The notes under the pieces were generated by a model. It ran no database searches, had not been told where the DNA came from, and was given only the letters and a program-made list of their open reading frames with translations. A stretch of DNA of 64,000 nt from Rhizobium johnstonii 3841 (GTDB taxonomy: Bacteria > Pseudomonadota > Alphaproteobacteria > Rhizobiales > Rhizobiaceae): NCBI RefSeq assembly GCF_000009265.1, contig NC_008381.1:372001-436000 (forward strand), given 5' to 3'. The position numbers and the translations under genes are program-made. This document shows positions 25,255-33,419 of this stretch, one piece after another (position 1 is the first letter of the stretch; each line of letters starts with the position of its first letter).

Positions 25255-27258
25255 ATGACCTCGCGCGGCTTCACCACCATCGAGAATGAATGGATCGTAC
25301 TGAAGGATGGGACGCGGCTGGCCGCGCGCATCTGGATGCCGGATGGCGCTAGCGAAGATCCGGTTCCCGCCGTCTTCGAATTCCTGCCCTATCGCAAGCG
25401 GGACGGAACCTGCCTCAGGGATGAGTCGACCTATCCGGTATTCGCGGCATCAGGCATTGCCGGCGTGCGTGTCGATATCCGCGGATCGGGAGAATCCGAC
25501 GGCGTCATCGACGGCGAATATACCGAATGCGAGCTTGCCAATGCCTGCGAGCTGATCGCCTGGATTGCCGCGCAGCCATGGTCGAACGGCTCGGTCGGCA
25601 TGATGGGCATCTCCTGGGGCGGCTTCAACAGCCTGCAGGTCGCAGCATTGCGCCCGCCGGCGCTGAAGGCCGTCATATCGATCGCCTCGACCGTCGACCG
25701 CTATAATGACGACATCCACTATAAGAACGGCTGCCATCTCTCCGCCCAGCTCTCATGGGCGGCGACGATGCTCGGTTACCAGTCGCGCCCGCCCGATCCG
25801 GCACTCGTCGGCGAGCGCTGGAAGGAAATGTGGCTGGAACGCCTGGCAGGCGAACCCTTCTTCATGGAAGAGTGGCTGGCCCACCAGCGGCGTGACGATT
25901 TCTGGCGTCATGGCTCGATCTCAGAGGATTTTTCGAGCGTGGAAATCCCGACGCTGGTGATCGCCGGCTGGGCTGACGGCTACCGTAATACCCCGCTGAT
26001 GGCGGTCGAGGGCCTGGGCAAAAAAGCGAAGGCGCTGATCGGCCCCTGGGTCCACAAATATCCGCATTTCGCCTGGCCGAAGCCGCGCACCGATTTTCAT
26101 GGCGAAGCGATCGCCTGGTGGAACAGATGGCTGCGGGGCGAGGACAATGGGATCGTCAGGCTGCCGCAGGCCCGCGCCTATATTCTCGACGCCATCCGCC
26201 CTGCCCCGCGACGCGACAGCGATCCGGGTTTCTGGATCGCCAAGGACGTATGGTCGCCGCCGCAGATGCAGTGCTTCTACGTGGAGCAGTTCGGCAAGCT
26301 GACGGAAGGCATGCCGACTCCGCATGCGCCCGAACATGCCGTCTATCTCCGCTCTCCGCTCGACACCGGGACGGCATCGGGTGAATATTTCACGCTGAAA
26401 CCCGACGCGGAAATGGCGATCGATCAGCGCTCGGACGATGCCGGCTCGCTGGTCTTCGATACGATGCCGCTTGCGACGGATCACGACTATCTCGGCCGGC
26501 CGGTGGTCACGCTTGCGCTGCGGTCGCGGGCGGCGGGCGGAAATCTCTGCGCCCGACTCGTCGATGTCCATCCGGATGGCACGGCAACGCGTGTCGCCTT
26601 CGGCGTCGTCAATCTGACCCACCGGGACGGCAATGCAGATCCCAAGCCGCTGATGCCAGGCGAGAAGGTGTCGATCCGGCTCGTGCTTGATGCCTGCGGT
26701 TATCGCTTCCGCAAGGGGCATCGCATCCGCCTTTCGCTCTCCACCGCCTATTGGCCGATGATCCTGCCGCCGCCTGATGACGAAGGCATCGACATCGATA
26801 TCGCGGCACTCGGCCTGGGGCTGCCGATGCTCGGCGAGCACCAGCGGATCGACATCAAGGAACCGGCCAATCCCGACCCTCTGCCGAAATACATCGAGCA
26901 CGCGGCCGCCGTAACGAAGCGGCAGGTCGTCCGCGACCTCTCGGCCAACCGGACAGACTATCACATCCACGAGGATACCGGGCTCACCGAACACCCTGAG
27001 ACAGGTCTCTCGACCCGGCAATTGCGCGAGGAAGTCTGGTCGATTTCATCCGACAATCCGCTGTCGATGACCGGGACCTCGACCTGGACCTGCGACATGC
27101 GTCGCCCCGGCTGGTTCGCCCGCACGGTGGCGACCGCACGGATTGCCTGCACCCGGACCGATTGGGTCATCAGCGCTGTCGTCACCGCTTTCGAGGACGA
27201 CGTGCAGATCTTCGAAAAGGTCTTTGCGGAAAAGCGGATCGCGCGCGACCTGATGTAA
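25255..27258 (+). CDS. CocE/NonD-family serine hydrolase (X-Pro dipeptidyl-peptidase S15-like)
   Basis: A 667-residue alpha/beta hydrolase. The nucleophile is S120 in MGISWGGFNS, a candidate acid is in VIAGWADGYRNTP, and a candidate His is in IGPWVHKYPHF; the C-terminal jelly-roll (X-Pro_C-like) follows, with FRKGHRIRLSLST. ATG 25255 is chosen because AAGGA lies six bases before it; ATGs at 25237 and 25249 are alternatives. It follows the importer by 51 bases in the same direction. Relatives cleave esters, amides or proline peptides; in this locus an O-acylcarnitine or betaine-ester activity is an attractive but unproven guess. Confidence 0.85.
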   Translation: MTSRGFTTIENEWIVLKDGTRLAARIWMPDGASEDPVPAVFEFLPYRKRDGTCLRDESTYPVFAASGIAGVRVDIRGSGESDGVIDGEYTECELANACELIAWIAAQPWSNGSVGMMGISWGGFNSLQVAALRPPALKAVISIASTVDRYNDDIHYKNGCHLSAQLSWAATMLGYQSRPPDPALVGERWKEMWLERLAGEPFFMEEWLAHQRRDDFWRHGSISEDFSSVEIPTLVIAGWADGYRNTPLMAVEGLGKKAKALIGPWVHKYPHFAWPKPRTDFHGEAIAWWNRWLRGEDNGIVRLPQARAYILDAIRPAPRRDSDPGFWIAKDVWSPPQMQCFYVEQFGKLTEGMPTPHAPEHAVYLRSPLDTGTASGEYFTLKPDAEMAIDQRSDDAGSLVFDTMPLATDHDYLGRPVVTLALRSRAAGGNLCARLVDVHPDGTATRVAFGVVNLTHRDGNADPKPLMPGEKVSIRLVLDACGYRFRKGHRIRLSLSTAYWPMILPPPDDEGIDIDIAALGLGLPMLGEHQRIDIKEPANPDPLPKYIEHAAAVTKRQVVRDLSANRTDYHIHEDTGLTEHPETGLSTRQLREEVWSISSDNPLSMTGTSTWTCDMRRPGWFARTVATARIACTRTDWVISAVVTAFEDDVQIFEKVFAEKRIARDLM

Positions 27259-27261
27259 TCG

Positions 27262-28173
27262 TCAGGACGCAGCAAAACGCCTTATGGCCTCGCAGACGGC
27301 GCGGAAGCCGTCGCGGGCGCCTTCGCTCATGTTGCGGGCGCGCAGCCAGGCATGCACCATCTGCGGCTCCTCCCGGAACCAGACTTCGACGCCCTCCGCG
27401 GCTAGCCGGGCGGCATAGTGCCGGCCGTCGTCTCGGAGGGGATCGAAATGCGCGACCGTGATGAAGGCCGGCGGCAGTCCGGCAAGCGAGGATGCCTGCA
27501 GCGGCTCGGCGATCTCATTGCCTGCCGGTGCCTGCAGCATCTCGCGATAATAGGCGACATCCGCCGTCGTCAGTCCCGGCGCTGCGGCCATTTCGGCATA
27601 GGAGCCCGCATCGAGGTTCCCGCTGAGCGTCGGGTAGATCAGGACTTGGCCGACGACGCCGGACAGGCCCTCGTCGCGCGCGCGCAATGCAAGGCCCGCC
27701 GCCAGATTGCCGCCGGCGCTGTCGCCGATCAGCACGACCTTGCTGTTGGCGGAAAGCAGATGCTTCAACACAGTAAAGCCGTCATCCGTCTGCGCCGGCC
27801 AGCGATATTCAGGGGCCAGCCGATAATCGACGGAAACGAGTTCCGCACCGGCAAAATCGGCAATCTCGGCGCAGATGGCATGATGGCTTTCGAGCGAACC
27901 GACGACGAAGCCGCCGCCGTGAAGATAGAGCAGAATGGTCCGCGTGCTGATTTTGCGCGGACGATAGCGCCGGATCGGCATGCGCTGGAGCATGCCGTCC
28001 GCAAAGATCATCTCTGGGGGCAGCGGGCGGTCGAAGCGCGCGCAAAGAGCGTCGTACCAATCTCGCTGCTGCTCGATCGATGCTTGAACGGCGTCTGGCG
28101 GATAGAAGGCATCGCAAATCGCCAGAAACTGCAGAATGCCCTTTTCGGTGGGGACAGGCGGTTGAGCGGACAT
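27262..28173 (-). CDS. Alpha/beta hydrolase, hormone-sensitive-lipase (fold-3) family
   Basis: A 303-residue esterase. Oxyanion motif HGGG at 85-88, nucleophile S152 in GDSAGG, acid D244 in FDPLRDDG and H274 in MVHAW form a full set. ATG 28173 follows AGGACC and gives the normal length; the longer open frame starts upstream in the intergenic region. It faces the CocE-type gene with a three-base gap. In Pseudomonas a short-chain acylcarnitine hydrolase (HocS) is encoded next to the carnitine genes, so this protein is a candidate for an equivalent role; general carboxylesterase is the alternative. Confidence 0.87.
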   Translation of the reverse strand: MSAQPPVPTEKGILQFLAICDAFYPPDAVQASIEQQRDWYDALCARFDRPLPPEMIFADGMLQRMPIRRYRPRKISTRTILLYLHGGGFVVGSLESHHAICAEIADFAGAELVSVDYRLAPEYRWPAQTDDGFTVLKHLLSANSKVVLIGDSAGGNLAAGLALRARDEGLSGVVGQVLIYPTLSGNLDAGSYAEMAAAPGLTTADVAYYREMLQAPAGNEIAEPLQASSLAGLPPAFITVAHFDPLRDDGRHYAARLAAEGVEVWFREEPQMVHAWLRARNMSEGARDGFRAVCEAIRRFAAS

Positions 28174-28397
28174 GGAGGTCCTTTCGCGATTTGGGACGAT
28201 GTAGATCACGTCCTCGGCCGACTCTGTCCTCATCATGCGCCTTTGTGACGGGGACGATCTGTCTGGCCGCGACCCATGAATGTCGCGCCACTCAAAATTC
28301 TCGATAATTTTTTCGCCATCGACCCAAGGAAAGTCATCCGAGAAACGTCTCAATCTCGAAATAGCATCTTGCTGGTTGGTTTGGGGTAGGTGCGGAA

Positions 28398-28922
28398 TTG
28401 GACGCAGAGCTCATAGAACGAGCGCAAGGCGGCGACCGGGAGGCCTTTGGGCAACTGGTCTCGCGCCATTATGATTTCGTCCATGCGACGGCGTGGCGCT
28501 GGTCGGGCAGTTCCACCGACGCCGACGACATCGCCCAGGAGGTCTGCGTCAAGCTCGGCGCGGTAATCCGGAGCTTTCGCGGCGCCAGCCGCTTCAGGAC
28601 ATGGCTCTATACTCTGACGCTCAACGCCGCCCGTGACCATAGACGCAAGCTTGCACGAGAGGAGCAGACATTCCGTGCTTACGCCGCCGAACCGCAGCAG
28701 GATGCGCCGGCCGGAAATGACGACGAGCTATCGAGCGAATTATGGGCAGCCGTGCGCGCCTTGCCGGAAAGGCAATGCGACGCGGTGCTGCTCGTTTACG
28801 GCGAAGGTCTCAGCCATTCGGCTGCCGCCGATGTCATGGGTTGCTCGGAGGCGACCGTGTCCTGGCAGGTTCATGAGGCGCGCAAGAGGCTGAAGACCGT
28901 GCTCGGCAAGGAAGAGGTATGA
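28398..28922 (+). CDS. ECF-type RNA polymerase sigma factor
   Basis: A 174-residue sigma-70 of the extracytoplasmic-function class: region 2 from EAFGQLVSRHYDFVHATAWR to TDADDIAQEVCVKLG with the FRTWLYTLTLNAARDH end, and region 4 from LPERQCDAVLLVYGEGLS to ATVSWQVHEARKRLK. The start is TTG 28398, as no ATG exists before region 2. The stop overlaps the start of the VWA protein gene by four bases, so the two are translationally coupled. No classical anti-sigma factor gene is adjacent. The target genes are unknown. Confidence 0.88.
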   Translation: MDAELIERAQGGDREAFGQLVSRHYDFVHATAWRWSGSSTDADDIAQEVCVKLGAVIRSFRGASRFRTWLYTLTLNAARDHRRKLAREEQTFRAYAAEPQQDAPAGNDDELSSELWAAVRALPERQCDAVLLVYGEGLSHSAAADVMGCSEATVSWQVHEARKRLKTVLGKEEV

Positions 28923-31045
28923 CCGTGGACAAGGAACTCGAAAAGCTCTCCCGCCTGACACCGCCGGCAGCGACGCCGGAGGCGCGTGCGCGTGCGCTTG
29001 CTGCCGCGATGCAGGCCTTCGACACCGCAGAAAATAATGCGCCGGCCGCCCAAGGAAATGCGAAAGGCTGGCGTCAAAGCTCCATCATCAACTGGATATG
29101 GAGCCCTATCATGAACAAGAAATTCCTCGCCGGTTCAGCCCTTGCGACGCTGCTGGTCATTCCGGCCGCCGGTTACCTTACGATCGAGCTGACCCGCAAC
29201 GGATCGCCGATCGTCGATCAGACCGAGATCGCCGGCGATCTTTCGAAAAGTGAGGCGTCGAAACAACCGGCCGCAACCGTCGGTCAGCCGGTTACGATCG
29301 CGCCGCAAGCACCGGCCGGGAACAACAGCCTGGCTGAGCAATCTGTCGCTGTCGCGCAAGCCCCGCAGGACAAGGAGGCGCCCGCAGTCGCGAAACCCGA
29401 TTCGTCGCAGACATCCGAATTCGATGCCAACGACATCGCCGCCCTCACGAACAAGCCGGAGGGGGCTGCCGCGGCACTCGGGGCCGCCAAACGCTCGGCG
29501 CCGGCCGCTCCCGGCATCGCCCCCCAGCGGCAGTTGGCCGAACCGATGGCCGCCATTGCCCCCTCGCCTGCGCCGCCGGCGGAGGGGCGTGTGCAGATTC
29601 AGCTCGACCCCGATCGCGAGCGGTTTGCCAATGCTGCGGCAAATCCGATCAAGAGCGTCGCGACGGATCCGGTTTCCACCTTCTCGGCCGATGTCGACAG
29701 CGCGTCCTATGCCTTCGTCCGCCGGTCGTTGACAGGCGGGGCGATGCCCGATCCACTATCGGTCCGCGTCGAGGAGATGATCAATTATTTCCCCTATGAC
29801 TGGCCGGGCCCTGATAATGCCGAACAGCCTTTCAAGGCGACGGTGACTGTCATGCCGACCCCGTGGAACCACGACACGGAATTGATGCATGTGGCAATCA
29901 AGGGCTATGACATCGCGCCGGCGACCACGCCGCATGCCAATCTGGTCTTCCTGATCGACGTGTCGGGCTCGATGGACGAGCCGGACAAACTGCCGCTGCT
30001 GAAGAGCGCCTTCCGGCTTCTGGTCAACAGGCTGAAACCCGACGATACCGTCTCGATCGTCACCTATGCCGGCAATGCCGGCACGGTGCTGACGCCGACG
30101 CGGGTGGCGGAGAAATCGAAGATCCTGTCGGCAATCGACAGGCTGGAGGCTGGAGGCTCGACCGGCGGCGCCGAAGGCATCGAGGCGGCCTACGATCTTG
30201 CTAAGCAGGGCTTCGTCAAGGACGGCGTCAACCGGGTGATGCTGGCGACGGATGGCGACTTCAATGTCGGCCCGTCGAGCGACGAGGATTTGAAGCGCAT
30301 CATCGAGGAGAGACGCAAGGACGGCATCTTCCTCACAGTGCTCGGCTTCGGGCGGGGCAATCTCAACGATTCCCTGATGCAGACGTTGGCCCAGAACGGC
30401 AATGGCAGTGCTGCCTATATCGACACCTTGGCAGAGGCACAGAAGACGCTGGTCGAAGAGGCCGGATCGACGCTGTTTCCGATTGCCAGCGACGTCAAGT
30501 TTCAGGTCGAGTTCAACCCGGAACGGATCGCCGAATACCGGCTGATCGGTTACGAGACACGGGCGTTGAACCGTGAGGATTTCAACAATGACCGTGTCGA
30601 CGCCGGCGATATCGGCTCCGGCCATAGCGTCACGGCAATTTACGAGATTACGCCCAAGGGAAGCCCCGCGGTGATGAATGACGATCTGCGGTACGGCGCA
30701 GCCGACAAGGTGCCGGCCGAGGCCGCCGACAGCGCCCATCAAGGCGAGCTTGCCTTCGTCAAGATGCGCTACAAGCGGCCGGGTGAGGACAAGAGCGCCC
30801 TCATCACCACGCCTGTCGACGACAACAACGCGGTCGCCACCGTCGATGCAGCGCCGCAGGATGTCCGCTTCTCGGTGGCCGTCGCAGCCTTCGGCCAGAA
30901 ACTGAGCCATGTCGCCGCCGTCGACACCTATTCCTATCAGGCGATCGCCGATCTCGCCGCGGCATCGCGAGGCACGGACGCCTTCGGTTACAGGTCGGAT
31001 TTCCTCGGTCTCGTCCGGCTGGCGGACGGCCTCAGTCAACGATGA
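28919..31045 (+). CDS. Membrane-anchored VWA-domain protein (YfbK-like), coupled to the ECF sigma factor
   Basis: A 708-residue protein. A short N-terminal cytoplasmic part (about residues 1-62) resembles the beginning of anti-sigma-type membrane proteins, then one TM helix (FLAGSALATLLVIPAAGYL, about 66-86), a long low-complexity Ala/Pro-rich linker, a conserved YfbK-type N-terminal region (TFSADVDSASYAFVRRSL), a VWA domain with an intact MIDAS DVSGS from residue 347, and a C-terminal YfbK-type tail (PKGSPAVMNDDLRY through ATVDAAPQDVRFSVAVAAFG). The outside part may bind a protein or cell-wall ligand through a metal. Coupling by ATGA to a sigma factor suggests a signal-relay or anti-sigma role, which is inference. 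Confidence 0.85.
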   Translation: MTVDKELEKLSRLTPPAATPEARARALAAAMQAFDTAENNAPAAQGNAKGWRQSSIINWIWSPIMNKKFLAGSALATLLVIPAAGYLTIELTRNGSPIVDQTEIAGDLSKSEASKQPAATVGQPVTIAPQAPAGNNSLAEQSVAVAQAPQDKEAPAVAKPDSSQTSEFDANDIAALTNKPEGAAAALGAAKRSAPAAPGIAPQRQLAEPMAAIAPSPAPPAEGRVQIQLDPDRERFANAAANPIKSVATDPVSTFSADVDSASYAFVRRSLTGGAMPDPLSVRVEEMINYFPYDWPGPDNAEQPFKATVTVMPTPWNHDTELMHVAIKGYDIAPATTPHANLVFLIDVSGSMDEPDKLPLLKSAFRLLVNRLKPDDTVSIVTYAGNAGTVLTPTRVAEKSKILSAIDRLEAGGSTGGAEGIEAAYDLAKQGFVKDGVNRVMLATDGDFNVGPSSDEDLKRIIEERRKDGIFLTVLGFGRGNLNDSLMQTLAQNGNGSAAYIDTLAEAQKTLVEEAGSTLFPIASDVKFQVEFNPERIAEYRLIGYETRALNREDFNNDRVDAGDIGSGHSVTAIYEITPKGSPAVMNDDLRYGAADKVPAEAADSAHQGELAFVKMRYKRPGEDKSALITTPVDDNNAVATVDAAPQDVRFSVAVAAFGQKLSHVAAVDTYSYQAIADLAAASRGTDAFGYRSDFLGLVRLADGLSQR

Positions 31046-31109
31046 GGCAAGAGGCACAAAACCGCACCAAACAAGAAGCCGTCCCAAAAGGGCGGCCTCT
31101 GCTGAGTGA

Positions 31110-32036
31110 TTATCCCAGTCTCGACCCGTTGGCGGTGAGATAGACAGCGTAGAGAGACGTGCTCGCGGTGATGAAGAGGCGATTCAATTTCTCTCCGCCG
31201 AAAGCAACGTTGGAGACGCCCTCGGGAATATGGATCTTGCCGATCAAAGTACCATCCGGATCGTAAGCGTGCACACCGTCGCCGGCGCTCGTCCATATCC
31301 GGCCTTTCCGGTCGACGCGAAAGCCATCGAACAGGCCTGAGGTACATTCTGCGAAAACGCCGAGATCGCTCAACCTTCCCTCATTCGAGACCGCGAGCTT
31401 TCTGATATGACGCGGACCGCCGGACAGGTGCGTTGCCCCGGTGTCGGCAACATAGAGCAGCGTCTCATCCGGGGAAAAGGCCAGTCCGTTCGGCTTGACG
31501 AAATCGGAGGTCACCTGATCGGTCGTGCCTGTTGCCGGATCATGCCGGTAGACGTGGCATCCGCCGATTTCCGCATCGCCATAGTCGCCCTCGTAGTCGT
31601 GGAGGATGCCGTAGCTCGGGTCGGTGAACCAGATGGTCCCATCGGACTTGACGGTGACGTCGTTTGGAGAATTGAGCCGTTTGCCTGCAATTCGATCGGC
31701 CAGAACGGTGATCCTGCCGTCGAAATCCGTCCGCGTGACACGGCGCGTCAGATGCTCGCATGTGATCAGCCGGCCCTGATCGTCGACCGTGTTGCCATTC
31801 GAATTGTTGCTGGGCGAACGGAATACCGATGTCTGCCCGCTGGTATCGTCGTAGCGCATCATCCGGTTGTTGGGGATATCCGAGAAAACCAGATACCGCC
31901 CGGCGGCAAACCAGGCCGGTCCCTCCAGCCAGCGGCCGCCCGTCCAAAGCCGCTCGACGCGGGCATGACCGACGAAGCAGCTTTCAAAACGCGGGTCGAG
32001 AACCTCAAACCTCGTACCGTCAATTTGCCCGAACAT
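31110..32036 (-). CDS. SMP-30/gluconolactonase-family lactonase
   Basis: A 308-residue six-bladed beta-propeller of the SMP-30/gluconolactonase/LRE group. Metal-binding positions are recognisable: Glu in WLEGPAWF, Asn in SPNDVTVKSDG, and Asp in FSPDETLLYVADTG. ATG 32036 has GGAGGAG upstream; the longer open frame lacks it and would cover the operator region. It is divergent from the LacI-type regulator and shares its operator sites. It likely hydrolyses an aldonolactone such as an idono- or gluconolactone to feed the pathway encoded to its right. Confidence 0.9.
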   Translation of the reverse strand: MFGQIDGTRFEVLDPRFESCFVGHARVERLWTGGRWLEGPAWFAAGRYLVFSDIPNNRMMRYDDTSGQTSVFRSPSNNSNGNTVDDQGRLITCEHLTRRVTRTDFDGRITVLADRIAGKRLNSPNDVTVKSDGTIWFTDPSYGILHDYEGDYGDAEIGGCHVYRHDPATGTTDQVTSDFVKPNGLAFSPDETLLYVADTGATHLSGGPRHIRKLAVSNEGRLSDLGVFAECTSGLFDGFRVDRKGRIWTSAGDGVHAYDPDGTLIGKIHIPEGVSNVAFGGEKLNRLFITASTSLYAVYLTANGSRLG

Positions 32037-32059
32037 GGTGCTCCTCCATTTCCCTAAAA

Positions 32060-32075
32060 TTGTTATCGATATCAT
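32060..32075. promoter_or_regulatory. GntR/IdnR-type operator, degenerate copy
   Basis: The sequence matches 14 of 16 positions of the palindrome ATGTTATCGATAACAT seen perfectly at 35436 and 37811 (left half TTGTTA, centre TCGA, right half TATCAT). It lies 24 bases upstream of the lactonase start codon, where a repressor would block transcription. Confidence 0.65.
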
Positions 32076-32195
32076 CTTGCCGTGTTCTGATGGCTTCGTA
32101 CAGATACCGATCTGCCGACCTTTGCGAAAACGCCCCAGGAATCTTGGTTTTTGGGCTTTGGAATGGTGCATTCCTGCAATAATATCGATTGTACG

Positions 32196-32211
32196 ATGAT
32201 AGCGATAACTT
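32196..32211. promoter_or_regulatory. GntR/IdnR-type operator, second degenerate copy (autoregulation)
   Basis: ATGATA-GCGA-TAACTT matches 13 of 16 positions of the regulon palindrome. It lies about 52 bases upstream of the LacI-type regulator gene, suggesting autoregulation and, with the site at 32060, possible DNA looping across the divergent promoters. Confidence 0.5.
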
Positions 32212-32262
32212 TATCGTGTCTTAGACTACCCAACTCGGAAGCTTGTTTGAAAGCGGAGACCA

Positions 32263-33339
32263 GTGAAAAACGAGGATGAGCCGAAAGACAAGCGTCTCAA
32301 GCCAGGAGACGCTCAAAAGCTGACGATGGCGGAGGTCGCCAAATATGTCGGCGTATCTGCCATGACCGTTTCGCGTGCGTTTCGCCAGGATGCAAGTGTT
32401 TCCGAGGAGACCCGAAAGCGCATCATGGAAGCCGTCGATGCACTCGGTTATGTGCTCGATCTGTCGGCCGGCAGTCTTTCGTCGCGGCGGAGCGGCTTCA
32501 TCGCCGCGCTGGTGCCCTCGATCAACAATTCGAATTTTTCCGACACGGCGCGGGGCATGACCGATGCGCTGCAGAATACCGGCCTTCAGCTCCTTCTCGG
32601 CTATACCGACTATTCGACGGAGAAGGAAGAAGAGCTGATCGAGGCGATGCTGCGCCGCCGCCCGGAAGGCATCATCCTGACCGGTGGTTCGCACACGGCG
32701 CGCGCGCGGCGCATGCTCGTAAAAGCCGGCATTCCTGTTGTCGAGACCTGGGAACTTCCGGAAGATCCGATCAATCAGGTCGTCGGCTTTTCCAACAGCG
32801 AGGCGATGGCCTTGCTGGTGCGGACGCTTGCCAGCCAGGGATATCGGAAGTTCGGCTATATCGGAGGAACGACGGCGCGCGATACGCGCGGCAGCCAGCG
32901 GCGCAGCGGTTTCCAGAAGACTGTCGAAGAACTGGGCCTCGGACCGGGACGGATGATTTCCTTCGGTGTGCCGCCCATCACCATGGAACAGGGCGGCCAG
33001 GCGATCGTCAGCCTGCTGGAGCGCTGGCCGGACACGGAAGTGGTTCTCTGCGTCTCCGACCTTTCCGCCTTCGGCGCCATCATGGAATGCACGCGCAGGG
33101 GAATGAAGGTTCCAAGGGACATCGCCATTGCCGGTTTCGGCGATTACGAGATCTCGTCTATCTGTCATCCACGCATCACGACCATCAATGTGGACTGTTA
33201 TGGCATCGGCCGCCAGGCGGCCGCCCGCCTGATGGATGCCCTCCATACCGGCGAGGCGACTGGCGATGAGATCACATTGACAGGCTACAAGGTTGTCTTG
33301 CGCGAAAGCACGGACCGGAACGGCGCACCGACCGCTTGA
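32263..33339 (+). CDS. LacI-family repressor, GntR/IdnR-like
   Basis: A 358-residue LacI/GalR regulator. The helix-turn-helix and hinge run from TMAEVAKYVGVSAMTVSRAF to the hinge RKRIMEAVDALGYVLDLSA; a sugar-binding periplasmic-like core follows (FIAALVPSINNSNFSDTARG, VLCVSDLSAFGAIME, IAIAGFGDYEIS). The sequence most resembles the gluconate-utilisation branch. The start is GTG 32263 with an AAGCGGAG site. Its target is very likely the ATGTTA-N4-TAACAT palindrome in front of the surrounding operons, the same half-sites used by E. coli GntR and IdnR. Confidence 0.92.
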   Translation: MKNEDEPKDKRLKPGDAQKLTMAEVAKYVGVSAMTVSRAFRQDASVSEETRKRIMEAVDALGYVLDLSAGSLSSRRSGFIAALVPSINNSNFSDTARGMTDALQNTGLQLLLGYTDYSTEKEEELIEAMLRRRPEGIILTGGSHTARARRMLVKAGIPVVETWELPEDPINQVVGFSNSEAMALLVRTLASQGYRKFGYIGGTTARDTRGSQRRSGFQKTVEELGLGPGRMISFGVPPITMEQGGQAIVSLLERWPDTEVVLCVSDLSAFGAIMECTRRGMKVPRDIAIAGFGDYEISSICHPRITTINVDCYGIGRQAAARLMDALHTGEATGDEITLTGYKVVLRESTDRNGAPTA

Positions 33340-33350
33340 GACTAGACTAA

Positions 33351-33403
33351 AGCGCCGCGCGTCTTTTCAGATGCGCGGCGCTGTAACACTTTGAATGGCT
33401 GCA
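33351..33403. repeat. Palindromic intergenic repeat, copy 1 (bidirectional terminator)
   Basis: AGCGCCGCGCGTCT at 33351-33364 pairs with AGATGCGCGGCGCT at 33369-33382 around TTTC (14-bp stem, one G-T pair). It lies between the convergent ends of the regulator and idnD-like genes. The core CGCGTCTTTTCAGAtGCGCG and the tail CGCTGTA..CTTTGAAT..GCA recur at 52082-52130, so this is a dispersed element rather than a one-off terminator. Confidence 0.7.
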
Positions 33404-33419
33404 GGGATCATGCAGTCGG

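Noticed and set aside
28174..28397. ECF-type autoregulated promoter before the sigma factor
   Set aside because: GGAAA and CGTCT occur but with about 13 bases between them, too short for the usual ECF spacing.
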